DNA of 64,000 nucleotides from Flavitalea sp966112615 (GCA_966112615.1 CBHWDO010000002.1:248001-312000), one strand, 5' to 3'. Counted from the first letter of the stretch, positions 1 through 7,810 are shown. Made by a program: numbers and translations. Notes: generated by a model not told the origin, from the letters alone.

Positions 1-786
1 TAAGATCTTCTGCATCAGATCCCATTGCGTATAGCCGGAGAACTTTTGAACCCTGTCGTCCTTGCTGTTGATCACCGTATCTTTTCCATTAATCCTTTCA
101 ACATATCTGGTTCTTCTTCCAAATAAAGGAAATTCATCAGAGCGCGCACTTCCGGAACGCATGTCTCCAAAATCGCTGTGCGTGAAAGAAGTCAGGAAGC
201 CCCATTGCTTTGTACCAATACGGATATCAGCATGACCTGTTTTTTCATTATTGGCTGAACTGTATCGCATGAAGGCAGATCCTTTGACAGATATTCCTTT
301 TGCTGATGTTGTAGGATTAATGGTTCGCATATGCACGACCCCACCTAATGCATCACTGCCATAAACAGTAGAAGCAGGACCATACAAAACTTCCACGCGT
401 TCAAGCATATTCTGATCAACAGTAATTACATTTTGTAAATGACCCGACCGATAGATCGCATTGTTCATCCGAACACCATCAACTACCAGTAACACACGGC
501 TAGCTTCAAATCCACGAATGACCGGACTGCTGCCGCCCTGCTGACTTTTCTGCACAAAAATATTTCCGCTGTTCATCAGCAGGTCACCGGTGTTCTGTGC
601 ATTGATCGTACTGATCTTTTTTGAATTGATCACATCGATCTGCTGTGAGATATTCTTTCTCTTTTCTGCAAACCTGTTTGCTGAAATGATCACTTCATCC
701 AGCTCCCTGTATGTGGTATCTTTTTCCTGTGCGTGCAGGTTTGTGCCGGCAAGTAAAAATGCCAGCGAACATATAAATCTGTTCAT
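1..786 (-). CDS. TonB-dependent outer-membrane receptor, N-terminal part (runs off the window)
   Basis: The first 262 residues of a TonB-dependent receptor are visible; the C-terminal barrel lies beyond base 1. Translation begins at the ATG at 784-786 with a signal peptide ending near LHAQ. There is no carboxypeptidase-like domain: a plug domain follows directly (about residues 45-150), with RGFEASRVLLVVDGVRMNNA and later VLYGPASTVYGSDALGG, both typical plug motifs. The wording of the plug resembles hemin/haemoglobin-type receptors, but the substrate cannot be fixed from this fragment. It starts 12 bp after the gpmI stop codon on the same strand, so it is probably co-transcribed with gpmI. 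Confidence is high for the family and low for the substrate. Confidence 0.9.
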   Translation of the reverse strand, partial: MNRFICSLAFLLAGTNLHAQEKDTTYRELDEVIISANRFAEKRKNISQQIDVINSKKISTINAQNTGDLLMNSGNIFVQKSQQGGSSPVIRGFEASRVLLVVDGVRMNNAIYRSGHLQNVITVDQNMLERVEVLYGPASTVYGSDALGGVVHMRTINPTTSAKGISVKGSAFMRYSSANNEKTGHADIRIGTKQWGFLTSFTHSDFGDMRSGSARSDEFPLFGRRTRYVERINGKDTVINSKDDRVQKFSGYTQWDLMQKIL

Positions 787-798
787 CTTATTTCTTCA

Positions 799-2319
799 TT
801 AGATCAATACATTACCGGTCATTTGTTCCGGGATAGGAAGGCCCATCACCGTTAAAATAGTTGGTGCAATATCTCCCAGTTTACCTGGCTTAACAGTTCC
901 ATTCCATTCTTTGTCGATGATGAATAAAGGAACAGGATTCAATGTATGTGCTGTATTTGGAGAACCGTCTTCATTGATCATGAAATCAGCGTTGCCATGA
1001 TCAGCTGTGAGGAATACAGTATAACCATGATCAAGTGCGGCAGTAACTACACGTTGAACACATGCATCAACAGTTTCAGCGGCTTTTATGGCTGCAGAGA
1101 AAACGCCTGTATGTCCCACCATATCAGTATTTGCATAGTTCAGGCAAATGAAATCTGCAGATTCATTTTCAATTTCAGGAACGATCGCATCAGTTAGTTC
1201 AAATGCACTCATTTCCGGTTGAAGATCATAAGTGGCAACTTTTGGAGATGCTTTCATGATCCTGACTTCACCTTCAAATGGCATTTCACGTCCACCACTG
1301 AAGAAGAATGTAACGTGAGGATATTTTTCTGTTTCTGCGATCCTGATCTGCTTCTTGCCATTCGCTTCGAGTACTTCTCCCAGTGTGTTATTGAGGTTAT
1401 CAGTTTCGAAGATCACATTCACACCAACATATGTCTTATCATATTCGGTCATGGTTGTGTAGTTCAGATTCAGTTTATGCATGTTGAATTCATGCATATC
1501 AGCCTGAGTAAGCACCTGTGTGATCTCGCGGCATCGGTCTGTTCTGAAGTTGAAGCAGATAGCAACATCACCATTTTCGATCTTTGCAACAGGAGCACCA
1601 TTTTCAGTGATCACTGTTGGTTTGATAAATTCATCGGTGATATTGTTGTTGTAATTATGCTGAATCCATTCTAAAGCATCTGTACCTGTTTCACCACTGG
1701 CATTCACTAAAGCATCGTAAGCTAGTTTTACACGTTCCCAGCGCTTGTCGCGGTCCATGGCATAATATCTTCCGCTTACGGTGGCGATCTTTCCAACCGT
1801 CTGGTTCATATGCTGAATAAGATCCGTCAGGTAACCCAGACCGCTTTTCGGATCAGTATCGCGTCCATCGGTGAAAGCATGGATATATACTTCGGACAAT
1901 CCCTGTTGCTTACAAACATCCAGGATCGCCTTGATATGGTTGATATGAGAGTGAACACCGCCGTCGCTTACAAGACCTAGCAGGTGAAGTTTTTTATGGT
2001 TGTTTTTGGCATTCTGAATGGCATTCAGCAATTGAGGATTCTGGGCAAATGAACCATTACGAATGGCAACATTGATACGCTGGAGTTCCTGGTAAACGAT
2101 GCGTCCGGCACCCAGGTTGAGGTGACCAACTTCAGAATTACCCATTTGTCCTTCAGGCAATCCCACATCTTCCCCGCAGGTAATAAGGGTTGTATTAGGA
2201 TATTTACTGTAAAGGGAGCTGACAAAAGGAACGTTTGCATTGCGGATCGCATCTGCGCTGGCAGTCTGGCCGAGTCCCCAGCCATCCATAATTACGAGAA
2301 TTACTTTTTTAGAAGCCAT
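799..2319 (-). CDS. gpmI: 2,3-bisphosphoglycerate-independent phosphoglycerate mutase
   Basis: Cytosolic glycolytic enzyme interconverting 3- and 2-phosphoglycerate without a bisphosphoglycerate cofactor (Mn-dependent, alkaline-phosphatase superfamily). The 506-aa length is normal for the family. The first metal-binding block is MDGWGLG (residues 11-17), the catalytic serine is Ser62 in GNSEVGHLNLGAGR, and the distal metal site is TADHGNAD near residue 440. The start at MASKKVILVIMDGWG fits the family N-terminus. It is followed 12 bp downstream by a TonB receptor on the same strand. No paralogue of the cofactor-dependent type is in the window. Confidence 0.97.
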   Translation of the reverse strand: MASKKVILVIMDGWGLGQTASADAIRNANVPFVSSLYSKYPNTTLITCGEDVGLPEGQMGNSEVGHLNLGAGRIVYQELQRINVAIRNGSFAQNPQLLNAIQNAKNNHKKLHLLGLVSDGGVHSHINHIKAILDVCKQQGLSEVYIHAFTDGRDTDPKSGLGYLTDLIQHMNQTVGKIATVSGRYYAMDRDKRWERVKLAYDALVNASGETGTDALEWIQHNYNNNITDEFIKPTVITENGAPVAKIENGDVAICFNFRTDRCREITQVLTQADMHEFNMHKLNLNYTTMTEYDKTYVGVNVIFETDNLNNTLGEVLEANGKKQIRIAETEKYPHVTFFFSGGREMPFEGEVRIMKASPKVATYDLQPEMSAFELTDAIVPEIENESADFICLNYANTDMVGHTGVFSAAIKAAETVDACVQRVVTAALDHGYTVFLTADHGNADFMINEDGSPNTAHTLNPVPLFIIDKEWNGTVKPGKLGDIAPTILTVMGLPIPEQMTGNVLI

Positions 2320-2454
2320 GATAAGTTGCTATGTTGTTAATTAAATCTCTAAGGACCGCTAAGGTACAATAAACAAGGCGGTGCTGTTTCATTTGTGAAA
2401 TAGAGAACTTAAATTGGCATGTTTTTCGTTTTAACCGGACCGTAAATCGCTCAT

Positions 2455-2844
2455 ATGAAAAAAATTTTAGGATTGGCACTGTTGGGATTGGTTTTTATGA
2501 TGGTATCGTTCAGACCCCAGTATTCGATTGAGGAAGTGATCAGTGCATTAAAGACCGGGAATGCTTCGCAGATGGCGAAGTATTTCGACAGCAGGGTTGA
2601 TATTTCCCTTCCCGATAAAAGTGACAATTACAGCCGTAACCAGGGTGAAATGATTCTTCGTAATTTCTTTGCGACCAATGGCGTAAAGAACTTCGTGGTA
2701 AAGCATACCGGTGAGAACAATGGTTCACAGTTTTGTATCGGTTCCCTTCAAACCAAGAATGGTAATTTCCGGACGAAGCTATACATGAAGCAGAAAGGTG
2801 ATCAGCAGGTGGTGCAGGAAGTGGCGTTTCAGGCGGAGAAATAG
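2455..2844 (+). CDS. DUF4783 family protein
   Basis: A 129-aa protein with a hydrophobic N-terminal segment (residues 4-20) that looks like a signal peptide, followed by a small alpha/beta domain with the family core SIEEVISALKTGNASQMAKYFD. I recognise it as the Bacteroidota DUF4783 family (NTF2-like small proteins of unknown function), which commonly sits next to nadC, as here. It probably acts in the periplasm. Its 3' end runs into a GGAATACATGG-type minisatellite and then a terminator at 2896-2925. Confidence 0.8.
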   Translation: MKKILGLALLGLVFMMVSFRPQYSIEEVISALKTGNASQMAKYFDSRVDISLPDKSDNYSRNQGEMILRNFFATNGVKNFVVKHTGENNGSQFCIGSLQTKNGNFRTKLYMKQKGDQQVVQEVAFQAEK

Positions 2845-2895
2845 CAGAATACACGGAAGACATGGAATACATAGAAGACATGGAATACATGGAAG
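2845..2895. repeat. GGAATAC-type minisatellite
   Basis: Directly after the DUF4783 stop codon comes an irregular tandem of about 8-12 bp units of the GAATACA, GGAAGACAT and GGAATACAT type. Similar units recur at about 25140-25290, 28940-29010 and 29205-29245. Confidence 0.7.
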
Positions 2896-2925
2896 GCTAC
2901 CCGCGAGGGTAGCTTTCTTCATTTT
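2896..2925 (+). terminator. Intrinsic terminator after DUF4783 gene
   Basis: A 7-bp stem (GCTACCC / GGGTAGC) closes a GCGA tetraloop and is followed by a T-rich stretch, TTTCTTCATTTT. Confidence 0.7.
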
Positions 2926-2939
2926 AGGGTTCTGTATTC

Positions 2940-3000
2940 TTTTCGATTTCCGATTACCGATTTACATTTCCCCATTCCCGCTTCTCCATTCCCGATTCCT
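2940..3000. repeat. CGATTTCCGATTACC / CATTCCCGATTCC low-complexity repeat
   Basis: Pyrimidine-rich, slightly varied copies of words such as CATTCCCG and CGATTTCCG. The same words recur at 7811-7843 and 7916-7950, and around 56728-56875, often on opposite strands within one gap. Confidence 0.6.
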
Positions 3001-3013
3001 AAACCGAATTGCC

Positions 3014-3021
3014 TAAATTCG
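3014..3021 (+). promoter_or_regulatory. -7 element of nadC (leaderless mRNA likely)
   Basis: TAAATTCG matches the Bacteroidota -7 consensus TAnnTTTG with one change and ends only 5 bp before the nadC ATG. Transcription should therefore start at or within a base or two of the start codon, giving a leaderless mRNA. Confidence 0.6.
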
Positions 3022-3026
3022 CCCCC

Positions 3027-3911
3027 ATGAACACTTTCGACGAACAGCTGATACACCTTATAGACGAAGCATTAAAAGAAGATATCGGTGATGGAGATCA
3101 TTCAACACTGAGTTCCATTCCACCTGATGCTAAAGGAAAGGCTGTGCTGAAGATCAAGCAGGACGGGATTCTTGCCGGATTGGATGTTGCAAGAAAGATC
3201 TTTGCTTACAAGGAACCATCTTCAGTTTTTACTGCCTTTAAAAAGGATGGTGAGTCAATGAAGAATGGTGAAATTGCTTTTGAAGTGTTTGCAACTGTTC
3301 ATACTATTCTCACTTGCGAAAGACTTGTGCTGAATTGCATGCAAAGAATGAGTGGCATTGCCACACTGACAAAACAGTATTCAAATAAACTTCAGGGTTT
3401 TGCTACAAAGATCCTCGATACCAGGAAGACCACCCCAAACTTTCGATTGCTGGAAAAGGAGGCAGTCAGAATTGGCGGAGGTATGAACCATCGTATGGGA
3501 CTCTACGATATGATCATGCTGAAAGATAATCATATTGATTATGCGGGTGGTTTGGAACAGGCTATTGAAAGAGCATATCAATATGTCCAGGATGTAAAAC
3601 CAGGATTAAAGATTGAAGTAGAAACACGCAACATAGATGAAGTAAAAAGAGCTTTACAAACCGGCAAGGTGGATAGGATCATGCTGGATAATTTTTCACC
3701 GCAACAGGTTGCTGAAGCTGTAGCATTGATCAATGGAAATGTTGAAACAGAAGCAAGCGGTGGAATCAATCTCGACAATATCGTTGACTATGCAAAAGCC
3801 GGTGTAACCTATGTAAGTGTGGGTGCCTTGATTCACCAGGCCAAAAGCCTGGATCTAAGTTTAAAAGCGCAACCAACTCCTAACTCCCAACTCCCAACTC
3901 CCAACTCCTAA
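3027..3911 (+). CDS. nadC: Nicotinate-nucleotide pyrophosphorylase (carboxylating)
   Basis: Quinolinate phosphoribosyltransferase: converts quinolinate and PRPP to nicotinate mononucleotide, CO2 and PPi in de novo NAD synthesis. The ATG at 3027 is chosen because the protein then starts MNTFDEQLIHLIDEALKEDI, as in the family; the frame extends 6 codons upstream only through a TTG. Visible family motifs are EDIGDGDHST, the DTRKTTP loop (about residue 135), RIGGGMNHRMGLYDMIMLKDNH, EVE and the C-terminal EASGGI and SVGALIH. The last 14 or so residues (AQPTPNSQLPTPNS) are encoded by a tandem CCAACTC repeat and look like an accidental extension. It is followed 12 bp later by a SUI1 gene. Confidence 0.96.
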   Translation: MNTFDEQLIHLIDEALKEDIGDGDHSTLSSIPPDAKGKAVLKIKQDGILAGLDVARKIFAYKEPSSVFTAFKKDGESMKNGEIAFEVFATVHTILTCERLVLNCMQRMSGIATLTKQYSNKLQGFATKILDTRKTTPNFRLLEKEAVRIGGGMNHRMGLYDMIMLKDNHIDYAGGLEQAIERAYQYVQDVKPGLKIEVETRNIDEVKRALQTGKVDRIMLDNFSPQQVAEAVALINGNVETEASGGINLDNIVDYAKAGVTYVSVGALIHQAKSLDLSLKAQPTPNSQLPTPNS

Positions 3912-3914
3912 TTC
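3873..3914 (+). repeat. Tandem CCAACTC heptamers overlapping the nadC 3' end
   Basis: Six consecutive 7-bp units: CCAACTC, CTAACTC, CCAACTC, CCAACTC, CCAACTC, CTAATTC. They encode the C-terminal tail of NadC (the stop codon lies inside the last unit). Confidence 0.85.
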
Positions 3915-3923
3915 CGAACAGCC

Positions 3924-4268
3924 ATGTCCAAAAAGAACAAACCCTCATCCCCATTTGTATACAGCACTGATCCAAACTTCAAATTTGAGTCAGAAGAATC
4001 TTCATCCGAAAACCTGTCACCTGCAGATCAGCAACTCAGGGTATGGCTTGAAACCAAGCACCGTGGGGGAAAAGCAGCTACTGTGATAAAAGGATATGTT
4101 GGTTCGGATGATGAATTGGAGAAGATAGCTAAGCAGCTCAAAAACTTTTGCGGAACAGGTGGCTCAGCAAAAGATGGAGAGATCATCATACAGGGAGATC
4201 AAAGAGATAAGGTATTAGGATGGCTTCAAAAGAATGGTTATACTAAAAGTAAGAAGGCGGGAGGATAA
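3924..4268 (+). CDS. SUI1/eIF1-like translation initiation factor (YciH type)
   Basis: A 114-aa protein with a low-complexity N-terminus (serine- and acid-rich, residues 1-35) and a SUI1 domain from about residue 37 to 108: LETKHRGGKAATVIKGYVG, LKNFCGTGGSAKDGEIIIQGDQ and the terminal VLGWLQKNGY. The RxGK and GTGGSxKDGEIxIQGD words are diagnostic. In bacteria this family (YciH) is thought to influence start-site selection, but its role is not well established. It follows nadC closely on the same strand. Confidence 0.93.
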   Translation: MSKKNKPSSPFVYSTDPNFKFESEESSSENLSPADQQLRVWLETKHRGGKAATVIKGYVGSDDELEKIAKQLKNFCGTGGSAKDGEIIIQGDQRDKVLGWLQKNGYTKSKKAGG

Positions 4269-4270
4269 GA

Positions 4271-4296
4271 ATGCCCAACCATGGTTGGCCGGGCAT
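4271..4296. other. Hairpin between convergent genes, possible weak terminator
   Basis: ATGCCC...GGGCAT closes an imperfect inner stem with AACC/GGTT. It lies between the ends of the convergent SUI1 and NmrA-type genes. The T-tract after it (CCTATTTTAT) is poor, so terminator function is uncertain. Confidence 0.4.
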
Positions 4297-4318
4297 CCTA
4301 TTTTATAAACAATAAATA

Positions 4319-5203
4319 TTATGCATTGTATGCCTTGGCAAAATCTTGGGCAAAATCTTCCAGCCTGATCTTTCCCTGGGTATGCGGTTGTGTTTTATAA
4401 TCTTCAAACATTTTTCCGCTTCTCATGGAAGAACCCATTTCAACATATTTTTTTGCCATCAGTTCAGGTACACCTGCACCTATCATTCCGCCAAGACTTT
4501 GCTCGTCTGTAAAAGCAACCCATGGTAATTCAGGTTTGCCAATTGCAGTACCGAGGACTTTTGCAATATCACCCTGTGGACGTTCATCACTCACCAGGTA
4601 TTGAACTGTATGTCCTTTGAAATCGAGGGCTGTCAATGCTTCTGCTGCTCCTTCTGCAATATCTTTTGGATGAGATAGAATGATGGTATTGTTGGCATCT
4701 CCCGAATTATTACCAATAATATTCATCCCTTTGATCATACCAATATTTGCAAACAGGTTAGTATAAAAATATCCAGGTCTTAAGTAAAGGATATTTACAT
4801 CAGCCAATTTGTTTAGTTCCTGTTCTGCCATATTAAGACCTGTTACCGGACCAACACCTTCCGATAGATGAGCGCCGATGCTACTTAGTACCACGATATT
4901 CTTAATGCCTGATTGTTGAATAGCCGATGAGTATTTGATAGCAAGGTCATGGTAAGCATTCAGTTCCAAAGCTGCATATTGAGGAGGAAACATTATGTAA
5001 GCTGCATCTGCTCCTCTAAATGTTTCAGCAAGAAATCCAGCATCTTCCAGGTTTCCAATGGCAGCTTTAGCACCTTTACTGGTTAGATCTTTAAGATTTT
5101 CGGCACTACGACCGATCACTGTAACATCATGGCCTTTTGAAATAAGGATTTCTGATAATGGTTTGGAGATGTTACCCGCAGCTCCGGTAATTACATACTT
5201 CAT
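4319..5203 (-). CDS. NmrA-family NAD(P)-binding oxidoreductase (QorB-like)
   Basis: A 294-aa atypical short-chain dehydrogenase. The start at 5203 (MKYVITGAAGNISKPLSEIL) is chosen over the longer frame because the Rossmann motif TGAAGNISK should be N-terminal and because the upstream stretch holds an operator palindrome. Further features: VIGRSAENLKDL (NADP-discriminating loop) and YLRPGYFYTNL in the middle. Family members include quinone oxidoreductase 2 and redox-sensing NmrA proteins. The neighbouring MarR regulator, transcribed just upstream on the same strand, and shared palindromes suggest induction by an electrophile, quinone or similar compound; that part is inference. Confidence 0.85.
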   Translation of the reverse strand: MKYVITGAAGNISKPLSEILISKGHDVTVIGRSAENLKDLTSKGAKAAIGNLEDAGFLAETFRGADAAYIMFPPQYAALELNAYHDLAIKYSSAIQQSGIKNIVVLSSIGAHLSEGVGPVTGLNMAEQELNKLADVNILYLRPGYFYTNLFANIGMIKGMNIIGNNSGDANNTIILSHPKDIAEGAAEALTALDFKGHTVQYLVSDERPQGDIAKVLGTAIGKPELPWVAFTDEQSLGGMIGAGVPELMAKKYVEMGSSMRSGKMFEDYKTQPHTQGKIRLEDFAQDFAKAYNA

Positions 5204-5220
5204 GGTGTTTGATTTGATGT

Positions 5221-5232
5221 TTGTATATACAA
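5221..5232. promoter_or_regulatory. Palindromic operator upstream of the NmrA-type gene
   Basis: TTGTATATACAA is a perfect 12-bp palindrome 17 bp before the start codon of the oxidoreductase. A near-identical palindrome lies upstream of the adjacent MarR gene, so it is the likely binding site of that regulator. Confidence 0.65.
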
Positions 5233-5249
5233 TTATAAATGTAAAAAAT

Positions 5250-5678
5250 TTAAGTGTCCAGTTTGTCAGCAAAAAATGCGATATCCTTAACCAGCTTACA
5301 GCTTTGTTCTTTTCCTAAGATTGATGCGTATTTCTCAGTGATCTTTTTAATGCATTGTTTCATTTTAGGAAGTAACTCTTTAGCTTTTGGTGTTGGATAG
5401 ATATTGGTCAGTTTTCCTTCAGTTGTTCTAACCACCAATTTCTTCTCCTCCAGTTTTTCCACCAAACGCGTAATGGTACTGGGTTGCAGATGAAGTTCAG
5501 ATGATAATCCTGAGGGCTGAATTCCCGGTTCATCCAGAACGATCATAAGTAAATAGGCATAGCTTGGTGGAAGATCTACCTCTTTCCAAACTTCAATAGC
5601 CATCTTTTCCACCTTCCTCGCTAAAGCAGCTGAAGTGAAATAGAGGCATTGCGAATATTTACTTTCCTGGATTTGCAT
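5250..5678 (-). CDS. MarR-family transcriptional regulator
   Basis: A 142-aa winged-helix regulator. The start at 5678 (MQIQESKYSQCLYF) removes an upstream stretch that contains an operator and AT-rich promoter sequence. The core reads LPPSYAYLLMIVLDEPGIQPSGLSSELHLQPSTITRLVEKLEEKKLV (helix-turn-helix with recognition helix PSTITRLVEKLE), then the wing and a C-terminal dimerisation helix. There is a single cysteine at about residue 10 and another near 110, so thiol-based sensing is possible but unproven. It lies 46 bp upstream of the NmrA-type gene it probably controls and probably represses itself. Confidence 0.88.
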   Translation of the reverse strand: MQIQESKYSQCLYFTSAALARKVEKMAIEVWKEVDLPPSYAYLLMIVLDEPGIQPSGLSSELHLQPSTITRLVEKLEEKKLVVRTTEGKLTNIYPTPKAKELLPKMKQCIKKITEKYASILGKEQSCKLVKDIAFFADKLDT

Positions 5679-5704
5679 TGAGAAGGCAAATGTAAAGAAT
5701 ATAG

Positions 5705-5716
5705 TTGTATGTACAA
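5705..5716. promoter_or_regulatory. Palindromic operator upstream of the MarR gene
   Basis: TTGTATGTACAA differs at one base from TTGTATATACAA at 5221-5232. It lies 26 bp upstream of the MarR start codon, consistent with autoregulation. Confidence 0.65.
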
Positions 5717-5722
5717 ATTTAA

Positions 5723-5778
5723 AATTAAAAATGAACAAAGGGTGTCGATAATTAGGCACCCTTTGTTCATTTTTAATT
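5723..5778 (-). terminator. Perfect 22-bp inverted repeat, probable icd terminator
   Basis: Arms at 5723-5744 and 5757-5778 are perfectly complementary over 22 bp (core ATGAACAAAGGGTG / CACCCTTTGTTCAT) around a 12-base loop. On the minus strand the hairpin is followed by T-rich sequence (TTTTAATTTTAAATTTG), as expected for a terminator of the icd transcript upstream of the MarR promoter. The stem is unusually long for a simple terminator. Confidence 0.6.
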
Positions 5779-5801
5779 ATTCATTTAACATTAGGAACTC
5801 C

Positions 5802-5844
5802 GTTCAGCCCGCCCTTCGGGCGTTCTGCCCGGAAGCGTTCTGCC
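5802..5844. repeat. GTTCAGCCC-type hairpin element
   Basis: GTTCAGCCC is followed by a CGCCC-TTC-GGGCG hairpin, then TTCTGCCC and GTTCTGCC. It sits immediately after the icd stop codon. Related elements are at 13144-13302, 50448-50541 and 56751-56840. Confidence 0.65.
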
Positions 5845-5846
5845 TG

Positions 5847-7298
5847 TTATTGCCCCTGTGCCAATGAGTAAGCTTTCTTATCTCCCCACATCAACAATAA
5901 TTCTGAAGAACAGATCCTGAAATCACCACTCAGGCTGACATACAAACCAAGGATATCCTGCTGATTCAGCGGCTGGTCATCCAGTGATTCGAAACGTACA
6001 TTGTACTGGTTCACCAGGTTGGTGTACACAGAACCTGTAGGCCATACCTGTGTTCCGCGGTTGCTGATATTTACCAGCTTGAATTTCACACCTGCATGTC
6101 GCTGGCATTTGCTGGCGATATAATTTGGTTGTTCATTTGATTCAATGAAGAGATCAACACCCACAATCTTTTCCTGTAAAGGCTCGAGCGATGACATCAT
6201 TGCATTCGACTCAAGATTTACCAAAGTGCAGGAGCTTGCTGCATTTGGCAGGTCTGGCTTTGGATTATTGGTTGGCTTCTTTCCGAAATTATTGATGATT
6301 GCCTGTGCAAATTCCGTTGTGTTCAGTGATGGTTTCGACTTATCACCAAAATCACCTGTGTGAACTCCTGATTCCAGTGTATAAAGCAGGGCATTTTCAA
6401 TGGTAGCTGCTTTTTCCATCAATCCAAGATGGCGCAACATGCTTAAACCGCTTAACAATAGTGCTGTTGGGTTTGCAACATTCTTTCCTGCTATATCCGG
6501 AGCTGTTCCATGAACTGCTTCAAAGATCGAAATATAATCACCGACGTTAGCAGAAGGAGCGAAGCCCAATCCACCAACCAGTCCTGCGCAAAGGTCAGAA
6601 ATGATATCACCCTGCAGGTTGGTCAGCACTACCACATCAAACTCATGAGGACGAACCACCAGTTTCATGGCCAAGTCATCCACAATAATATCATCAGCTT
6701 TCAGCTCAGGATACTCCTTGGCCACTTCATAAAAACACTCAAGGAACAGGCCGTCAGTGATTTTCATGATATTTGCCTTGTGACCGCAACTGATCCTTCT
6801 GGCACCTTTTTTCTTGGCCATTTCGAAAGCATAGCGGATCACCTGCATACTACCCGGGCGGGTAATAATGCGGCGGCTTAGTGCAACGTCGTGGGTGAGC
6901 ATGTGCTCGATCCCACCGTAAGTATCTTCAATATTTTCACGAACAATGGTGATGTCGATGGGAATTCCGGCCTTTGAGAACACAGTTTCTACGCCTGAAA
7001 GTGTTTGGAACGACCTGATGTTGGCATAGGTGTTCCAGGTTTTACGCGCAGTAACGTTGATCGACTTAACTCCTTTTCCTTTCGGTGTTTCCATGGGGCC
7101 TTTGAAGAGAATTCCCAGGTTTTCAATGGTTTTCTGAGCCTGTGGAGTCATTCCATTGGAAAAACCCTTGTCGAAAACCCATTTTCCCATATCCACAAAC
7201 TCATACTCTAACGGAACCTGGTTGGCCTGGAATACAGACAGTACGGCATCCATGATCTCAGGACCGATACCATCTCCTTTTGCAACAGCAATTTTCAT
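5847..7298 (-). CDS. icd: Isocitrate dehydrogenase (NADP-type, long form)
   Basis: Oxidative decarboxylation of isocitrate to 2-oxoglutarate in the TCA cycle. 483 aa, with the isopropylmalate/isocitrate dehydrogenase fold in residues 1-335: GDGIGPEIM (residues 9-17), the substrate loop TARKTWNTYANIR, REN, the catalytic KANIMK segment, DLQGD-like NLQGDIISDLCAGLVGG and the cofactor loop AVHGTAPDIAGKNVANPTA. A C-terminal domain of about 140 residues follows a proline-rich linker (NPKPDLPN), as in the long Thermus-type enzymes, which are longer than the E. coli enzyme. A good -7 element lies 31 bp upstream. Confidence 0.93.
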   Translation of the reverse strand: MKIAVAKGDGIGPEIMDAVLSVFQANQVPLEYEFVDMGKWVFDKGFSNGMTPQAQKTIENLGILFKGPMETPKGKGVKSINVTARKTWNTYANIRSFQTLSGVETVFSKAGIPIDITIVRENIEDTYGGIEHMLTHDVALSRRIITRPGSMQVIRYAFEMAKKKGARRISCGHKANIMKITDGLFLECFYEVAKEYPELKADDIIVDDLAMKLVVRPHEFDVVVLTNLQGDIISDLCAGLVGGLGFAPSANVGDYISIFEAVHGTAPDIAGKNVANPTALLLSGLSMLRHLGLMEKAATIENALLYTLESGVHTGDFGDKSKPSLNTTEFAQAIINNFGKKPTNNPKPDLPNAASSCTLVNLESNAMMSSLEPLQEKIVGVDLFIESNEQPNYIASKCQRHAGVKFKLVNISNRGTQVWPTGSVYTNLVNQYNVRFESLDDQPLNQQDILGLYVSLSGDFRICSSELLLMWGDKKAYSLAQGQ

Positions 7299-7328
7299 GA
7301 TGATCTATTTTTTAGATAATAGGCAGCG

Positions 7329-7336
7329 CAAAGGTA
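7329..7336 (-). promoter_or_regulatory. -7 element of icd
   Basis: On the minus strand the sequence reads TACCTTTG, a perfect TAnnTTTG, leaving a leader of about 25 bases before the icd ATG. Confidence 0.6.
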
Positions 7337-7422
7337 ATGCAGCGAGTACGATTTCATGTTAAATTATCCTTTAAGGGGATTGCGCATCTAAATTTTTTTA
7401 CTTTTATACCAAATCGAACCCC

Positions 7423-7809
7423 ATGGTATCCAAGATTTCAGAAGGCATCGAGGTGAGTGTGGAAACGTTTTACCAGCCTGATTACAGCAATGCGGTTTCG
7501 GGAGAGTTCATGTTTGCATACCGTATCACCATTGAGAATCATAATAATTATCCTGTAAAATTACTGCGCCGTCACTGGTACATAGTGGACTCCAATGGCT
7601 CCACGCGCGAAGTGGAAGGAGATGGAGTTGTAGGCGTTCAACCAACCATAAAACCCGGCGATAAATATCAATACGTCAGCGGATGTAATCTTCATTCCGA
7701 ATTGGGAAAAATGTATGGCACATACCAGATGGAAAATCTTGTTGATAAAAGTGGTATTGAAGTGAACATACCGGTGTTTGAGATGGTGGTGCCCTTTAAG
7801 ATGAATTGA
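7423..7809 (+). CDS. apaG: ApaG domain protein
   Basis: 128 aa, the usual length for a stand-alone ApaG. The family's immunoglobulin-like fold is indicated by VSVETFYQPDYSN, FAYRITIENHNNYPVKLLRRHWYIVDSNG, VVGVQPTIKPGDKYQYVSGC and MYGTYQM. ApaG has been linked to Co/Mg resistance in Salmonella, but its biochemical function is not firmly established. The gene is monocistronic here, ending before a bidirectional terminator. Confidence 0.95.
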   Translation: MVSKISEGIEVSVETFYQPDYSNAVSGEFMFAYRITIENHNNYPVKLLRRHWYIVDSNGSTREVEGDGVVGVQPTIKPGDKYQYVSGCNLHSELGKMYGTYQMENLVDKSGIEVNIPVFEMVVPFKMN

Positions 7810-7810
7810 G

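Noticed and set aside
1219..1674. Open frames of 60-160 codons opposite gpmI, OPT, mreB, rodA, atpA and others
   Set aside because: They lie antisense or out of frame within well-supported genes, have no start context, and show no protein-family words.
4271..4296. Confident terminator between SUI1 and NmrA-type genes
   Set aside because: The stem is imperfect and the T-tract poor; kept only as a hairpin of uncertain role.
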